NCBI GenBank assembly: GCA_937975735.1
Contig: CALJUI010000363.1
Span: 1-24,444 of the forward strand
Length of the DNA: 24,444 bases
From: an uncultured Rubrivivax sp.
GTDB taxonomy: Bacteria; Pseudomonadota; Gammaproteobacteria; Burkholderiales; Burkholderiaceae_C
Direction: 5' to 3'
Under the pieces are notes generated by a model. The model made no database searches and was not told where the DNA came from. It saw only the letters and a list, made by a program, of their open reading frames with translations. Positions within the stretch are counted from its first letter, which is position 1, and each line of letters begins with the position of its first letter. Positions 7,428-19,285 of the stretch are shown piece after piece. The translations under genes and the position numbers were made by a program.

Positions 7428-7463
7428 GCGGCACGGGGCGGCGATGGCGACAGTCGTGGGGCG

Positions 7464-8168
7464 TCAGCATCCGAGCCGCTCCGCCAGGTCTTCGAAGCCG
7501 TCCGCAGCGACATCGAACTCGCCCGCGCGCCAGGGCGCCATCGGCCCGCCGGGACCGTGCTCGGCCGGCCTCGCGACGTAGGCGGTACGCAGCCCGCAGG
7601 CCGCGGCGGCGCGCAGGTCGCTCGGGTGCGCGGCGACCATCATCAGTTCGCCCGGCGCGACGTCGAGCAGGCGCGCCGCGCCGAGGTAGACCTCGGGGTC
7701 GGGCTTGTAGTGGTTGAAGAGCTCGGCCGACAGGATCGCGTCGAAGGGCAGCGCGCCGTGGCGCGCCAGGTCGACCAGCAGCGCCAGGTGCCCGTTGGAC
7801 AGCGTCGCGATCGGGCCGATCGTCTTCAGCCGCGCCAGCCCAGGTGCGCTGTCGGGCCAGGGGTCCAGCCGGTGCCAGACGCGGTTCAGTTCGACGCGTG
7901 CCGCCTCGTCCAGCACCAGCCGGCGCTCGGCGAGCAAGCGGTCGAGGATGCGCCGGTGCAGGCCGTCGATGTTGGTCCACGGCAGCGCGCCGCGGCGCAC
8001 CTCGTCCATCGCCGGCGCGTAGCCGGCGCGCCAGGCTTCGGCGAACGCCGGCGGATCGACCGGCAGCCCGATGCGCACGCACTCGCGCGCCACCGAGCCG
8101 TGCCAGTCGACGACCGTGCCGAAGACGTCGAAGACGAAGGCGCGCGGACGCGCCGGGCGGCGGGTCAC
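7464..8168 (-). CDS. HAD-superfamily hydrolase, haloacid dehalogenase type II-like
   Basis: A 234-aa cytoplasmic HAD hydrolase. Motif I is FVFDVFGTVVDW with the nucleophile Asp14, motif II is LSNGH (Ser124-Asn125), motif III is HYKPDPEVY (Lys155) and motif IV is VAAHPSDLRAA (Asp184). The layout resembles L-2-haloacid dehalogenase (Asp10, Ser118, Lys151, Tyr157 and Asp180 in the Pseudomonas YL enzyme), and an Arg47 could play the role of its Arg41. However, the position of its Asn177 appears to be His181, so true dehalogenase activity is uncertain and a phosphatase role is possible. The start is GTG at 8166-8168, overlapping the stop of the BMP gene as GTGA, so the two are translationally coupled. 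A longer open frame would have to share the BMP gene's bases and is rejected. Confidence 0.85.
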   Translation of the reverse strand: MTRRPARPRAFVFDVFGTVVDWHGSVARECVRIGLPVDPPAFAEAWRAGYAPAMDEVRRGALPWTNIDGLHRRILDRLLAERRLVLDEAARVELNRVWHRLDPWPDSAPGLARLKTIGPIATLSNGHLALLVDLARHGALPFDAILSAELFNHYKPDPEVYLGAARLLDVAPGELMMVAAHPSDLRAAAACGLRTAYVARPAEHGPGGPMAPWRAGEFDVAADGFEDLAERLGC

Positions 8169-9160
8169 TTCGCGCCGGCCTTCGGCGCGCCGTCGTCGAC
8201 CTTGACCGTGAACTTGCCGTCGAGGATCGCCTTCTCCTTGGCGCGCACCTTTGCGACCAGCTCCGGCGGCACCTTCTTCTCGAAGCTGCCCAGCGGCGCC
8301 AGCGACGAGCCCTTGTGCTTCATCATCGAGTACGACCCGTAGTCCTCGGCCTTGAACTGGCCGGCCTTGACCGCGGCGATGGCCTTGTCGATGGTCGGCT
8401 CCATGTGCCAGATCGCCGACGCGACGACGGTGTCCGGGTACTGCGCCTGGGTGTCGATGACGTTGCCGATCGCCAGCACCTTGCGCTCCTTGGCCGCGTC
8501 GCTGACGCCGAAGCGCTCGGCGTACATCACGTCGGCGCCCTTGTCGATCATCGCGAACGCGGCCTCCTTGGCCTTGGGCGGGTCGAACCAGCTGTTGATG
8601 AAGGTGACCATGAACTCGGTCTTCGGGTTGACCTCGCGCGCGCCGGCCATGAAGGCGTTCATCAGCCGGTTGACCTCGGGGATCGGGTAGCCCCCGACCA
8701 TGCCGATCTTGCCGCTCTTGCTCATGCCGCCGGCGATCATGCCGGTCAGGTAGGCCGGCTCCTGGATGTAATTGTCGAAGACCGCGAAGTTCGGCGCCTG
8801 CGGCTTGCCGCTGCTGCCCATCAGGAAGCTGACCTTCGGGTAGTCCTTGGCAACCTTGCGCGCCGCCGCCTCGACCGCGAAGCTCTCGCCGACGACCAGC
8901 GTGTGGCCGCCCTCCGCGTACTGGCGCATCACGCGCTCGTAGTCGGCGTTGGCGACGTTCTCGCTGAACACGTACTCGATCTCGCCGCGCGCGACGGCCG
9001 CCTTCAGCGCCTTGTCGATGCGGCTGACCCACTGCTGCTCGACCGGCACGGTGTAGATGGCGGCCACCTTCAGCTTGGCCTGGGCCAGTGCGGCCGGACT
9101 GGTCGCGCCGGCGAAGGCGGCGAAGGCGATGGCGAGCGTCGTTCGGCGGGTCAGCAGCAT
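8165..9160 (-). CDS. BMP-family (PnrA/Med-type) nucleoside-binding protein
   Basis: A 331-aa periplasmic solute-binding protein of the basic membrane protein family, whose studied members (PnrA, BmpA relatives) bind purine nucleosides. An N-terminal signal MLLTRRTTLAIAF with a hydrophobic core ends at ALA-QA (cut after residue 26); the Arg pair might also suit the Tat route. Family features include VGESFAVEAAARKVAKDYP, FLMGSSG, NYIQEPAYLTGMIAGGMSK and IGMVGGYPIPEVNR. The ATG at 9158-9160 is chosen because GAGGAG (9167-9172) precedes it and the signal peptide follows directly. It is the first gene of a pair with the HAD hydrolase and diverges from purB. No permease adjoins it; the ABC core at 92-3616 is the likely partner. 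Confidence 0.92.
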   Translation of the reverse strand: MLLTRRTTLAIAFAAFAGATSPAALAQAKLKVAAIYTVPVEQQWVSRIDKALKAAVARGEIEYVFSENVANADYERVMRQYAEGGHTLVVGESFAVEAAARKVAKDYPKVSFLMGSSGKPQAPNFAVFDNYIQEPAYLTGMIAGGMSKSGKIGMVGGYPIPEVNRLMNAFMAGAREVNPKTEFMVTFINSWFDPPKAKEAAFAMIDKGADVMYAERFGVSDAAKERKVLAIGNVIDTQAQYPDTVVASAIWHMEPTIDKAIAAVKAGQFKAEDYGSYSMMKHKGSSLAPLGSFEKKVPPELVAKVRAKEKAILDGKFTVKVDDGAPKAGAK

Positions 9161-9166
9161 GGGGAT

Positions 9167-9172
9167 CTCCTC
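9167..9172 (-). promoter_or_regulatory. Ribosome binding site of the BMP gene
   Basis: The minus strand reads GAGGAG, six bases before the ATG at 9160. It selects this start over an ATG 57 nt further upstream that has no such site. Confidence 0.8.
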
Positions 9173-9215
9173 TGTCGGGTCTTGCGGATAGGCCAGCAGG
9201 CACTGGCGGATCGCC

Positions 9216-9245
9216 ATTTAGCAAGACGCGTTCCCGCCCAGTCAA
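9216..9245 (-). promoter_or_regulatory. Candidate sigma-70 promoter of the BMP-HAD pair
   Basis: On the minus strand TTGACT (9240-9245) matches the -35 consensus at five of six bases and is followed after 18 nt by CTAAAT (9216-9221), a weaker -10. A start near 9209 would give a leader of about 50 nt. It sits in the 172-nt divergent region shared with purB. The weak -10 keeps confidence modest. Confidence 0.4.
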
Positions 9246-9279
9246 TCCGGACCCGCCCGCCCGCTAAACTGGCGTGTGC

Positions 9280-9296
9280 GGTCGCGTCCCGCGACC
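9280..9296 (+). repeat. Inverted repeat in the purB leader
   Basis: The bases ggtcgcg (9280-9286) and cgcgacc (9290-9296) form a perfect 7-bp inverted repeat with a 3-nt loop, ending 36 nt before the purB ATG. It could be a 5'-leader hairpin or an operator half-site pair in the purB/BMP divergent region. A weak -10-like TAAACT lies just upstream at 9265-9270. No known regulator consensus was recognised. Confidence 0.5.
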
Positions 9297-9332
9297 ACCC
9301 ATTGTCGCGCCATCGCCGGGCGCCTTGCCGTC

Positions 9333-10700
9333 ATGTCCCTGTCCCCGCTCACCGCCCTGTCGCCGCTGGACGGCCGCTACGCCCCCCAGGTCGCCGCCCT
9401 GCGCCCGCTGCTGTCCGAGTTCGGCCTGATGCACCGCCGCGTGCAGGTCGAGGTCGAATGGTTCATCGCGCTGTCGGACGCCGGCCTGGCCGAGTTCCCG
9501 GCGCTGACCGAAGCCGCGCGCGGGCACCTGCGCAGCCTGGTGACGCGCTTCTCCGAGGCCGATGCGCGGGCCATCAAGGACATCGAGCGCACCACCAACC
9601 ACGACGTCAAGGCGGTCGAGTACTGGCTGAAGTCGCGCTTCGACGGTTCCGCCGAGCTGCAGCGCTCGGCCGAGTTCGTGCACTTCGCCTGCACCAGCGA
9701 GGACATCAACAACACCAGTCACGCGCTGATGCTGCAGGCCGCGCGCGCCGAGGTGCTGCTGCCGGCGCTGGACCGCATCGTCGAGCGGCTGACGGCGATG
9801 GCGCACCAGCAGGCCGACGTGCCGATGTTGTCGCGCACCCACGGCCAGACCGCCAGCCCGACCACGCTCGGCAAGGAAGCCGCCAACGTCGCCGCGCGGC
9901 TGGCCACCGCCCGCGCGCGCATCGCCGCGGTGCCGCTGCCGGCGAAGATGAACGGCGCGGTCGGCAACTACAACGCCCACCTGGCGGCCTGGCCGGACGT
10001 CGACTGGGAGGCCTTCGCGCGCGGCGTCGTCGAGCGGCAGCTCGGCCTTCGGTTCAACCCCTACACGATCCAGATCGAGCCCCACGACGGCATGGCCGAA
10101 CTGTTCGACGCGGTCGCGCGCGCCAACACGATCCTGATCGACTGGGCGCGCGACGTCTGGGGCTATGTGTCGCTGGGCTACTTCCGGCAGAAGCTCAAGG
10201 CTGGCGAGATCGGCAGCAGCACGATGCCGCACAAGGTCAACCCGATCGACTTCGAGAATGCCGAGGGCAACCTCGGGCTGGCCAATGCGCTGCTGGCGCA
10301 CCTGAGCCAGAAGCTGCCGATCAGCCGCTGGCAGCGCGACCTGACCGACAGCACGGTGCTGCGCAACATGGGCGTCGCGCTCGGCTACTCGGTGCTCGCG
10401 CTGGCCAGCCTGCAGCGCGGCATGGACAAGCTCGAGGTCAACCACGAGGCACTGGCCGCCGACCTCGACGCCGCCTGGGAGGTCCTGGCCGAGCCGATCC
10501 AGACGGTGATGCGGCGGCATGGCCTGCCCAACCCCTACGAGCGCCTGAAAGAGCTGACGCGCGGCAAATCCATCACGAAGGAGAGCCTGGCGGCCTTCAT
10601 CGACACGCTGGACCTGCCGACACCCGAACGCGAGCGCCTGAAAGCGCTCACGCCGGCCGGCTACACCGGTCTGGCCGCCGAGCTGGCGCGCCGGCTCTGA
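9333..10700 (+). CDS. purB: Adenylosuccinate lyase
   Basis: A 455-aa enzyme of purine synthesis. It splits succinyl-AICAR and adenylosuccinate, releasing fumarate, in the cytoplasm. It has the N-terminal motif LSPLDGRY (9-16), TSEDINNTSHAL (121-132), the catalytic histidine region SRTHGQTASPTT (167-178) and the fumarase/lyase superfamily signature SSTMPHKVNP (295-304) with the catalytic Ser in the mobile loop. The length is almost that of E. coli PurB (456 aa). The ATG at 9333 is chosen because the MSLSPLTALSPLDGRY start aligns with the family; the open frame upstream lacks homology-like sequence. No strong ribosome site is seen. pyrF follows after 24 nt, and the BMP gene is divergent upstream. 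Confidence 0.97.
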   Translation: MSLSPLTALSPLDGRYAPQVAALRPLLSEFGLMHRRVQVEVEWFIALSDAGLAEFPALTEAARGHLRSLVTRFSEADARAIKDIERTTNHDVKAVEYWLKSRFDGSAELQRSAEFVHFACTSEDINNTSHALMLQAARAEVLLPALDRIVERLTAMAHQQADVPMLSRTHGQTASPTTLGKEAANVAARLATARARIAAVPLPAKMNGAVGNYNAHLAAWPDVDWEAFARGVVERQLGLRFNPYTIQIEPHDGMAELFDAVARANTILIDWARDVWGYVSLGYFRQKLKAGEIGSSTMPHKVNPIDFENAEGNLGLANALLAHLSQKLPISRWQRDLTDSTVLRNMGVALGYSVLALASLQRGMDKLEVNHEALAADLDAAWEVLAEPIQTVMRRHGLPNPYERLKELTRGKSITKESLAAFIDTLDLPTPERERLKALTPAGYTGLAAELARRL

Positions 10701-10724
10701 CCCCCGCCCCATCCACCCCTCACC

Positions 10725-11536
10725 GTGAACTTCGTCGCCGCCCTGTCCGCCGCCGCCCGCCGCCACGATTCGCTGCTGTGCGTCGGCCTGGATCCCGAGC
10801 CGGCGCGCTTGCCCGGTGCCTGGAAGGGCGACCCGGCACGCATCCACGACTTCCTGGCCGGCATCGTCGACGCGACCAAGGACCTGGTGCTGGCCTTCAA
10901 GCCGCAGATCGCCTACTTCGCCGCCCATCGTGCCGAGGACCAGCTCGAGCGGCTGGTGGCCTACATCCGCCGCGTCGCGCCCGACGTGCCGGTGATCCTC
11001 GACGCCAAGCGCGGCGACATCGGCGCCACCGCCGCGCAGTACGCCCGCGAGGCCTTCGAGCGCTACCAGGCCGACGCGGTGACGCTGTCGCCCTACATGG
11101 GCTTCGACTCGATCGAGCCTTACCTGCGCTACGACGGCCGCGGGCTGTTCCTGCTGTGCCGCACCTCCAACCCCGGCGGCGACGACCTGCAGGCGCTGAC
11201 GCTGGACGACGGCGAGCGGCTGTACGAGCGGGTCGCCCGGCTGGCCGCCGGCGCCTGGAACCGCGAGGGCAGGCTGGGCCTCGTGGTCGGCGCGACCTAC
11301 CCGCAGGAGATCGAGCGCGTGCGCGCGCTGGCGCCGAGGCTGCCGCTGCTGATCCCCGGCGTCGGCGCGCAGGGCGGCGACGCCGAGGCGACGGTGCGCG
11401 CCGGCTGGCGCGCCGACGCGCCGGTGGCGATCAACTCCTCGCGCGCGGTGCTCTACGCGAGCAGCGGCGAGGACTGGGCCGCGGCGGCGCGGCGCGTGGC
11501 CGACGCCACGAGGCGGCAGCTCAACGCCGCGCGCGC

Positions 11537-11540
<4 letters not shown>
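10725..11540 (+). CDS. pyrF: Orotidine 5'-phosphate decarboxylase (type 2)
   Basis: A 271-aa cytoplasmic enzyme that converts OMP to UMP, the last step of pyrimidine synthesis. The active-site motif LDAKRGDIGATAAQYA holds Asp93, Lys95 and Asp98, the charged D-K-D network. The N-terminal LCVGLDPEPARLPGAW and the later LIPGVGAQGG are typical of the longer type-2 PyrF subfamily (about 270 aa) rather than the E. coli type (245 aa). The start is a GTG at 10725, 24 nt after purB, giving MNFVAALSAAARRHDSLLCVG. Its stop overlaps the GTG start of the hybrid kinase. Purine and pyrimidine genes are thus next to each other, and co-transcription with purB is likely. Confidence 0.96.
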
Positions 11541-14785
<3,245 letters not shown>

Positions 14786-17046
14786 GCGGCAGCGCGCGCA
14801 GCCGCTCTCCGGTCAGCGCGAACAGCGCGTTGGCCAGCGCCGGCGCCACCGGCGGCGTGCCGGGCTCGCCGACCCCGGCCGGCGGGTTCTCGCTGGCGAC
14901 GATGTGGGTGTCGATCACCGGCGTCTGCGCCAGCGTCAGCAACGGGTGGTCGGGGAAGTTGCGCTGGCGCACGACGCCGGCTTCGATGTCGACCCGGCCA
15001 TGCAGCGCGGCCGACAGGCCGAAGATCACCGCCGACTCGAGCTGCTGCGCGACGATGCCCGGGTTGACCACGGTGCCGCAGTCGATCGCCGCGTTGACCC
15101 GGTGCGTGCGCAGGGCGGTGCCGTCCAGCGAGACCTCGGCGACCAGTCCGACGATGCTGCCGAAGCTCTCGTGCAGCGCGACGCCACGGGCCCGGCCCGG
15201 CGGCAGCGGGCGGCCCCAGCCGGCCTCCTCGGCGACCCGCCGCAGCACCGCCGCGTGGCGCGGCCGCTCGGCCAGCAGCGCCAGGCGGAAGGCCACCGGA
15301 TCGGCGCCGGCGGCGTGCGCGAGCTCGTCGACGAAGCCTTCGCTGAAGAACGCGTTGTGCGAATGCCCGACCGCGCGCCAGAAGCCCACCGGCACGCCCA
15401 TCGTCGTCGCCTCGTGCGCGATGCGCTGGTTCGGGATGCCGTAGGGCAGGTCGAACAGGCCCTCGGCGGTGGTCTTGTCGGGCGGGTCGACGGGCCCGGC
15501 CAGCGCCGGCATGCCGCGCTCGAGCCAGCGCGGCGTGATCGCGTCGCCGGCGCTGTCGATGCGCAACGCCACCGGGCGGCCCTCGGCATCGAGGCCGGCG
15601 CGCAGCCACGCCGCCGCCGCCGGGCGGTAGAAATCGTGGCCGATGTCCTCCTCGCGCGACCACAGCAGCTGCACCGGGCGGCCGCCGGTCTCCATCGCGA
15701 CGCGCACCGCCTGGCCGATCACGTCGACCTCGAGCCGGCGGCCGAAGCCGCCGCCGAGGTAGGTGACGTGCACCGTCACCGCGTCCTCGGGCACGCCGGC
15801 CACCCGCGCGGCGATGCCGCGCGCCATGCCCGGCACCTGGGTCGGCACCCAGACCTCGACGCGGCCGTCGGCCACGCGCGCGGTGCAGTTCGGCGGCTCC
15901 AGCGTCGCGTGGGCCAGGTAGGGCGCCTGGTACAGCGCCTCGACCTGGCGCGCCGCGCGTGGCAGCGCCTCGTCGACATCGCCGCGGCTGTGAAAGGCGT
16001 AGCCCGAGGCGGCACGCGCGGTCTCGGCCAGCCGCTGCGCGATGGCGGCGCTGTCGAGCGCGCCGGCCGGGCGCTGCCGCCACTCGACCTGCAGCGCCGC
16101 CGCGCCCTGGCGCGCGTGCCAGCTGCTGCGCCCGACCACCGCCAGCGCCGCGGTGGCGCCGCCGATCGGCCCGAGCCGCACCACCCGCTCGACGATCTTC
16201 GTCGCCAGCGCCGTCGCCACGTCGACCCGCCCCGGGTGGCCGCCGATCATCGGGCAGTGGCGGATCGCCGCATAGACCAGCCCCGGCGGCCGCACGTCGA
16301 TGCCGAAGTCCGCCCCGCCGCGGCTCTTGGCGGGCGCGTCGATGCGCGGCGCGGCGGTGCCGATCAGCGTCCAGCGCGCGCGCGGCTTCGGCGCGACGTC
16401 GCTGACCGGTGTGCGCGCCGCCCGCTCGGCGAACTCGCCGAAGCCGGCCGTCGCCCCCGACGCGTGGCGGATCACGCCGTCGGCGCAGCGCAACTCGGCC
16501 ACCGGCAGCTTCCAGTCGAGCGAGGCGGCGCCGAGCAGTTGCGCGCGCGCCGTCGCCGCGGCCAGCCGCAGCGGGTCGAACAGGTCGGCGATCGTCGACG
16601 AGCCGCCGGTCGCGTTGATGCCGAGCTCGCGCGCGACCTTGGCGACGATCCATTCGCCGGCGCGCACCGTCGGCGTCGCCCGCCCCGGCTCGGCGTCGTT
16701 CGGATGGAAGGGCAGCGAGCCGACGAACATCGCGACGTTGCCGTAGATCGCGTCGTGGCCGGCCGGGATCAGCCGGACCGACTCGAGGGGCACGTCGAGC
16801 TCCTCGGCGACCAGCATCGCCAGCGCGGTGTGCACGCCCTGGCCCATCTCGCTGCGCGGCATCGCCAGCTGCACGCCGCCGTCGGCGCCGATGCGGATCC
16901 AGCCGTTCAGCGGCACGCCGCCGTCGCCGGCCAGCAGCTCCGGCGCGCCGAGCCGGCTGCGCGGCGGCAGCAGGCCCCAGCCGACCACCAGCGCGCCGAG
17001 CGCGCCGGCGCCGCTGAGCAGCAGCGTGCGACGTTTCATGTCCGCC

Positions 17047-17532
17047 TCACGCCCGCCGCCCGCCGACGCGCCGTGGCATCTGCCTGGCGGCCGACTTGAT
17101 CGCCGCGCGCACGCGCGGGTAGGTGCCGCAACGGCACAGATTGGTCATCGCGGCGTCGATGTCGGCGTCGCTCGGGTCGGGGGTGCGCGCGAGCAGGTCG
17201 GCAGCAGCCATCAGCATGCCGCTCTGGCAGTAGCCGCACTGCGGCACCTGGTGCTCGATCCAGGCCCGCTGCAGCGGGTGCGGCCGCTCGTCGCTGCCCA
17301 GCGCCTCGATCGTGCGCACCGCGCGGCCGGCCACCGCCGACAGCGGCGTCACGCAGGAACGCACCGCACGGCCGTCGACGTGCACGGTGCAGGCGCCGCA
17401 GGCGCCGACGCCGCAGCCGAACTTGGTGCCGGTCAGGTCCAGCACGTCGCGCAGCACCCACAGCAGCGGCATCGCCGGGTCGACCGCGTCGTCGTCGAGC
17501 GGCCAGTCGCGGTCGTTGACCTTGATGTCCAT
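17047..17532 (-). CDS. 2Fe-2S subunit of an isoquinoline 1-oxidoreductase-type hydroxylase
   Basis: A 161-aa iron-sulfur subunit, IorA/CoxS-like. The plant-type [2Fe-2S] cluster is bound by Cys40, Cys45, Cys48 and Cys60 in GTKFGCGVGACGACTV and the following strand. The second cluster is bound by Cys99 and Cys102 (QCGYCQSGM) and Cys133 and Cys135 (NLCRCGTYPRV). It passes electrons from the molybdenum centre to an external acceptor. The ATG at 17530-17532 shares its A with the stop of the peptidase gene (TGATG), so it is translationally coupled; the longer open frame upstream is a shadow of the peptidase gene. It has no signal peptide and would be carried out with the Tat-tagged large subunit, as known for the family. 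Confidence 0.95.
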   Translation of the reverse strand: MDIKVNDRDWPLDDDAVDPAMPLLWVLRDVLDLTGTKFGCGVGACGACTVHVDGRAVRSCVTPLSAVAGRAVRTIEALGSDERPHPLQRAWIEHQVPQCGYCQSGMLMAAADLLARTPDPSDADIDAAMTNLCRCGTYPRVRAAIKSAARQMPRRVGGRRA

Positions 17533-19226
17533 CAGTCGAGCACGAGGTCGGTGCGCACGCTGCCGGCGCGATCGGCGCTGGCCGACAGTGCCAGCCGCGT
17601 GCCGACGGGCGCGCGCACCACCCACTCGACGACGGCGCGGTCGCCGGTGATCTCGCGCGAGGGCAGGAAGGCCTGCTGCGAGGTCTTCGGCGCGTGCCCT
17701 TCGAGGTGCTGGCCCTCGACCCGCTCCTTGCCGCTGACCAGCGCGACGCCGTCGGGCAGGTGGATCTGGAACACCACCCCGCGCACCACCTTGCGCTCGA
17801 TCGCGCGCTGGCTCACGTAGCTGGGCAGGTAGCCGGCGTTGCCGACCGCGAAACGCACCCGCCAGGTGTCCGGACCGAGCGCGCGCACCTCGGTGCGCAA
17901 GACCTCGAGCTGCGGCAGCGACAGCGCGAGTGTCGACAGCCAGGCCGGGAAGCGCGCCGCCTCGCGCTCGCGCAGCCGTGGCGGCGGGTTGCGCCAGTAG
18001 TTCATCTTGTCCCAGCCGCCGATCTCGACCGCACCGAGCTGCGGGTGGTGGAAGGGCTGCCAGTCGACGAAGGCCTGACCGTCGCACTGCTCGTCGCTCC
18101 ACTTCAGCAGCTTCAGGTCGTCCTCAACCGGGTGCTCGCGGTACCAGTCGATCCACTTGTAGTCGGTGATGCCGGCCTCCTTGTTCGGCGACCAGATCTC
18201 GACGACCCAGAACAGCGAACCGAGGTGCTCGTAGAGCCAGTCCTGGGTGCCGGTGATGACCTGCTTCGGGTGGTACTTGAAGTCGTGCCAGATGCTGATC
18301 GCGGGGTAGCCGGTGTGCTTCTCGCCGAGCGCCGACAGGCGCTTGTACATCCACAGGTCCTCCGGCGTCATGTCGTCGTCGCTGGCGGTGCCCATCGGCC
18401 GCAGGATGACGCCGCTGTGGGTGTGGAAGCTGACGCCGGCGCCGATGTTGCGGTGCTTGACGATGAAGTCGACCATCGCGCGCACCTCGGGCTCGCTGGT
18501 CGGGTACTCGCCGGCGCCGACCTGCTCGTGCTCCTGGCGCCAGCCGGCGGGGAAGTTGCGGTTCAGGTCCAGGCCCTCGCGGTCCGGATTCGCGTTGATC
18601 GTCAAGCCGTCGTAGGCCTTCAGCGTGCCCTCCGGGATCAGCCGGTAGTACTCGCCGCCGAACTCGCCGGGCTCGCGCGCGACCATCAGCCGCGGCTCGT
18701 CGGGGTGCTTCTTGTAGCCGCCGTGCGGGTCGGGCACCCGCATCGTCAGCACGCGGCCGTCGCCGTCGACGTCCTCGATCGTCAGGCCGTCGACCGGCTC
18801 CTCGTCGTAGGGGTAGGGCCGCACCGACGAGCGGATGTGGCGCGGCTTGTCGGCCAGCGCCAGCTCGGCGCCGTCCGGGTTCAGCCGCGGGCACAGGTAG
18901 ACCGTGCGGGTGTCGAGCAGCCGGGTCGCCTCGCGGTCCTCGCCGTAGCCGCCGACCAGCTTGTGCAGCCAGTACAGGCAGGCGGTGCAGGCGGTCAGCT
19001 CGGCGGCGTGGATGTTGCCGTCGACCCAGAAGGCGGGCTTGTCCTCGTCCGGGCCGGTGGCGGTGTTGGTCAGCACCAGCAGCCAGATGTCGCGGCCCTC
19101 GTGGCTGCGGCCGATCGAGCGCAGCTGCACGAGCTGCGGTGCCGCCTCGGCGAAGTCCTGCAGCAGCCGGGTCAGTTCGTCGTAGCGATAGAACAGGTCG
19201 AAGCGAGGGACGGGGATGGGCAGCAT
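17532..19226 (-). CDS. M14-family zinc carboxypeptidase
   Basis: A 564-aa metallopeptidase. The zinc site is HAAE (His73, Glu76) and His268 in VSFHTHSG; the general base is Glu343 in FWVVEIWSPN. LNPDG (115-119) and DLNRNFP (220-226) are further family motifs. An insertion near residues 150-165 reads EDVDGDGRVLTMR, resembling a calcium-binding Asp loop found in some bacterial M14 proteins. After about residue 430 there is a beta-rich C-terminal extension without a motif I can name. There is no signal peptide, so it is predicted to be cytoplasmic. The natural substrate is unknown. It is the first gene of a three-gene unit: its stop overlaps the start of the 2Fe-2S subunit gene. A link to peptide-derived or amide substrates of the hydroxylase is only a guess. 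Confidence 0.92.
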   Translation of the reverse strand: MLPIPVPRFDLFYRYDELTRLLQDFAEAAPQLVQLRSIGRSHEGRDIWLLVLTNTATGPDEDKPAFWVDGNIHAAELTACTACLYWLHKLVGGYGEDREATRLLDTRTVYLCPRLNPDGAELALADKPRHIRSSVRPYPYDEEPVDGLTIEDVDGDGRVLTMRVPDPHGGYKKHPDEPRLMVAREPGEFGGEYYRLIPEGTLKAYDGLTINANPDREGLDLNRNFPAGWRQEHEQVGAGEYPTSEPEVRAMVDFIVKHRNIGAGVSFHTHSGVILRPMGTASDDDMTPEDLWMYKRLSALGEKHTGYPAISIWHDFKYHPKQVITGTQDWLYEHLGSLFWVVEIWSPNKEAGITDYKWIDWYREHPVEDDLKLLKWSDEQCDGQAFVDWQPFHHPQLGAVEIGGWDKMNYWRNPPPRLREREAARFPAWLSTLALSLPQLEVLRTEVRALGPDTWRVRFAVGNAGYLPSYVSQRAIERKVVRGVVFQIHLPDGVALVSGKERVEGQHLEGHAPKTSQQAFLPSREITGDRAVVEWVVRAPVGTRLALSASADRAGSVRTDLVLD

Positions 19227-19285
19227 GGGGTGGCGACGGTCGTCGAATGGGCGCCCCTATTGTGCGTGCCGGGCGCGTGCCGGCC

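Larger units (their letters stand above)
7090..7463 (-). other. 374-nt intergenic region upstream of gltI
   Basis: No gene is supported here. The frame in line with gltI is open throughout but has a weaker third-position G/C bias than true genes and resembles no protein. It holds the gltI ribosome site, a possible sigma-54 promoter near 7411-7427, a hairpin at 7325-7348 and several GC-rich palindromic stretches (for example around 7260-7275). If the sigma-54 candidate is used, the gltI leader would be about 310 nt, long enough for a structured regulatory RNA. I recognise no known riboswitch consensus. Confidence 0.6.

Noticed and set aside
7090..8082. Open minus-strand frame upstream of and in frame with gltI
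   Set aside because: It crosses the HAD gene in another frame and has no homologue-like sequence. The signal peptide and AAGGAG site fix the gltI start at 7089.
7844..11536. Very long plus-strand open frame continuous with the hybrid kinase
   Set aside because: It runs antisense to the HAD and BMP genes and out of frame through purB and pyrF, giving arginine/alanine-rich low-complexity protein. Only the part from the GTG at 11537 has kinase domains.
19257..19285. Short stem after the LytTR regulator gene as an intrinsic terminator
   Set aside because: The stem is only five base pairs with a seven-base loop and has no U-run, so it is too weak to list as a terminator.
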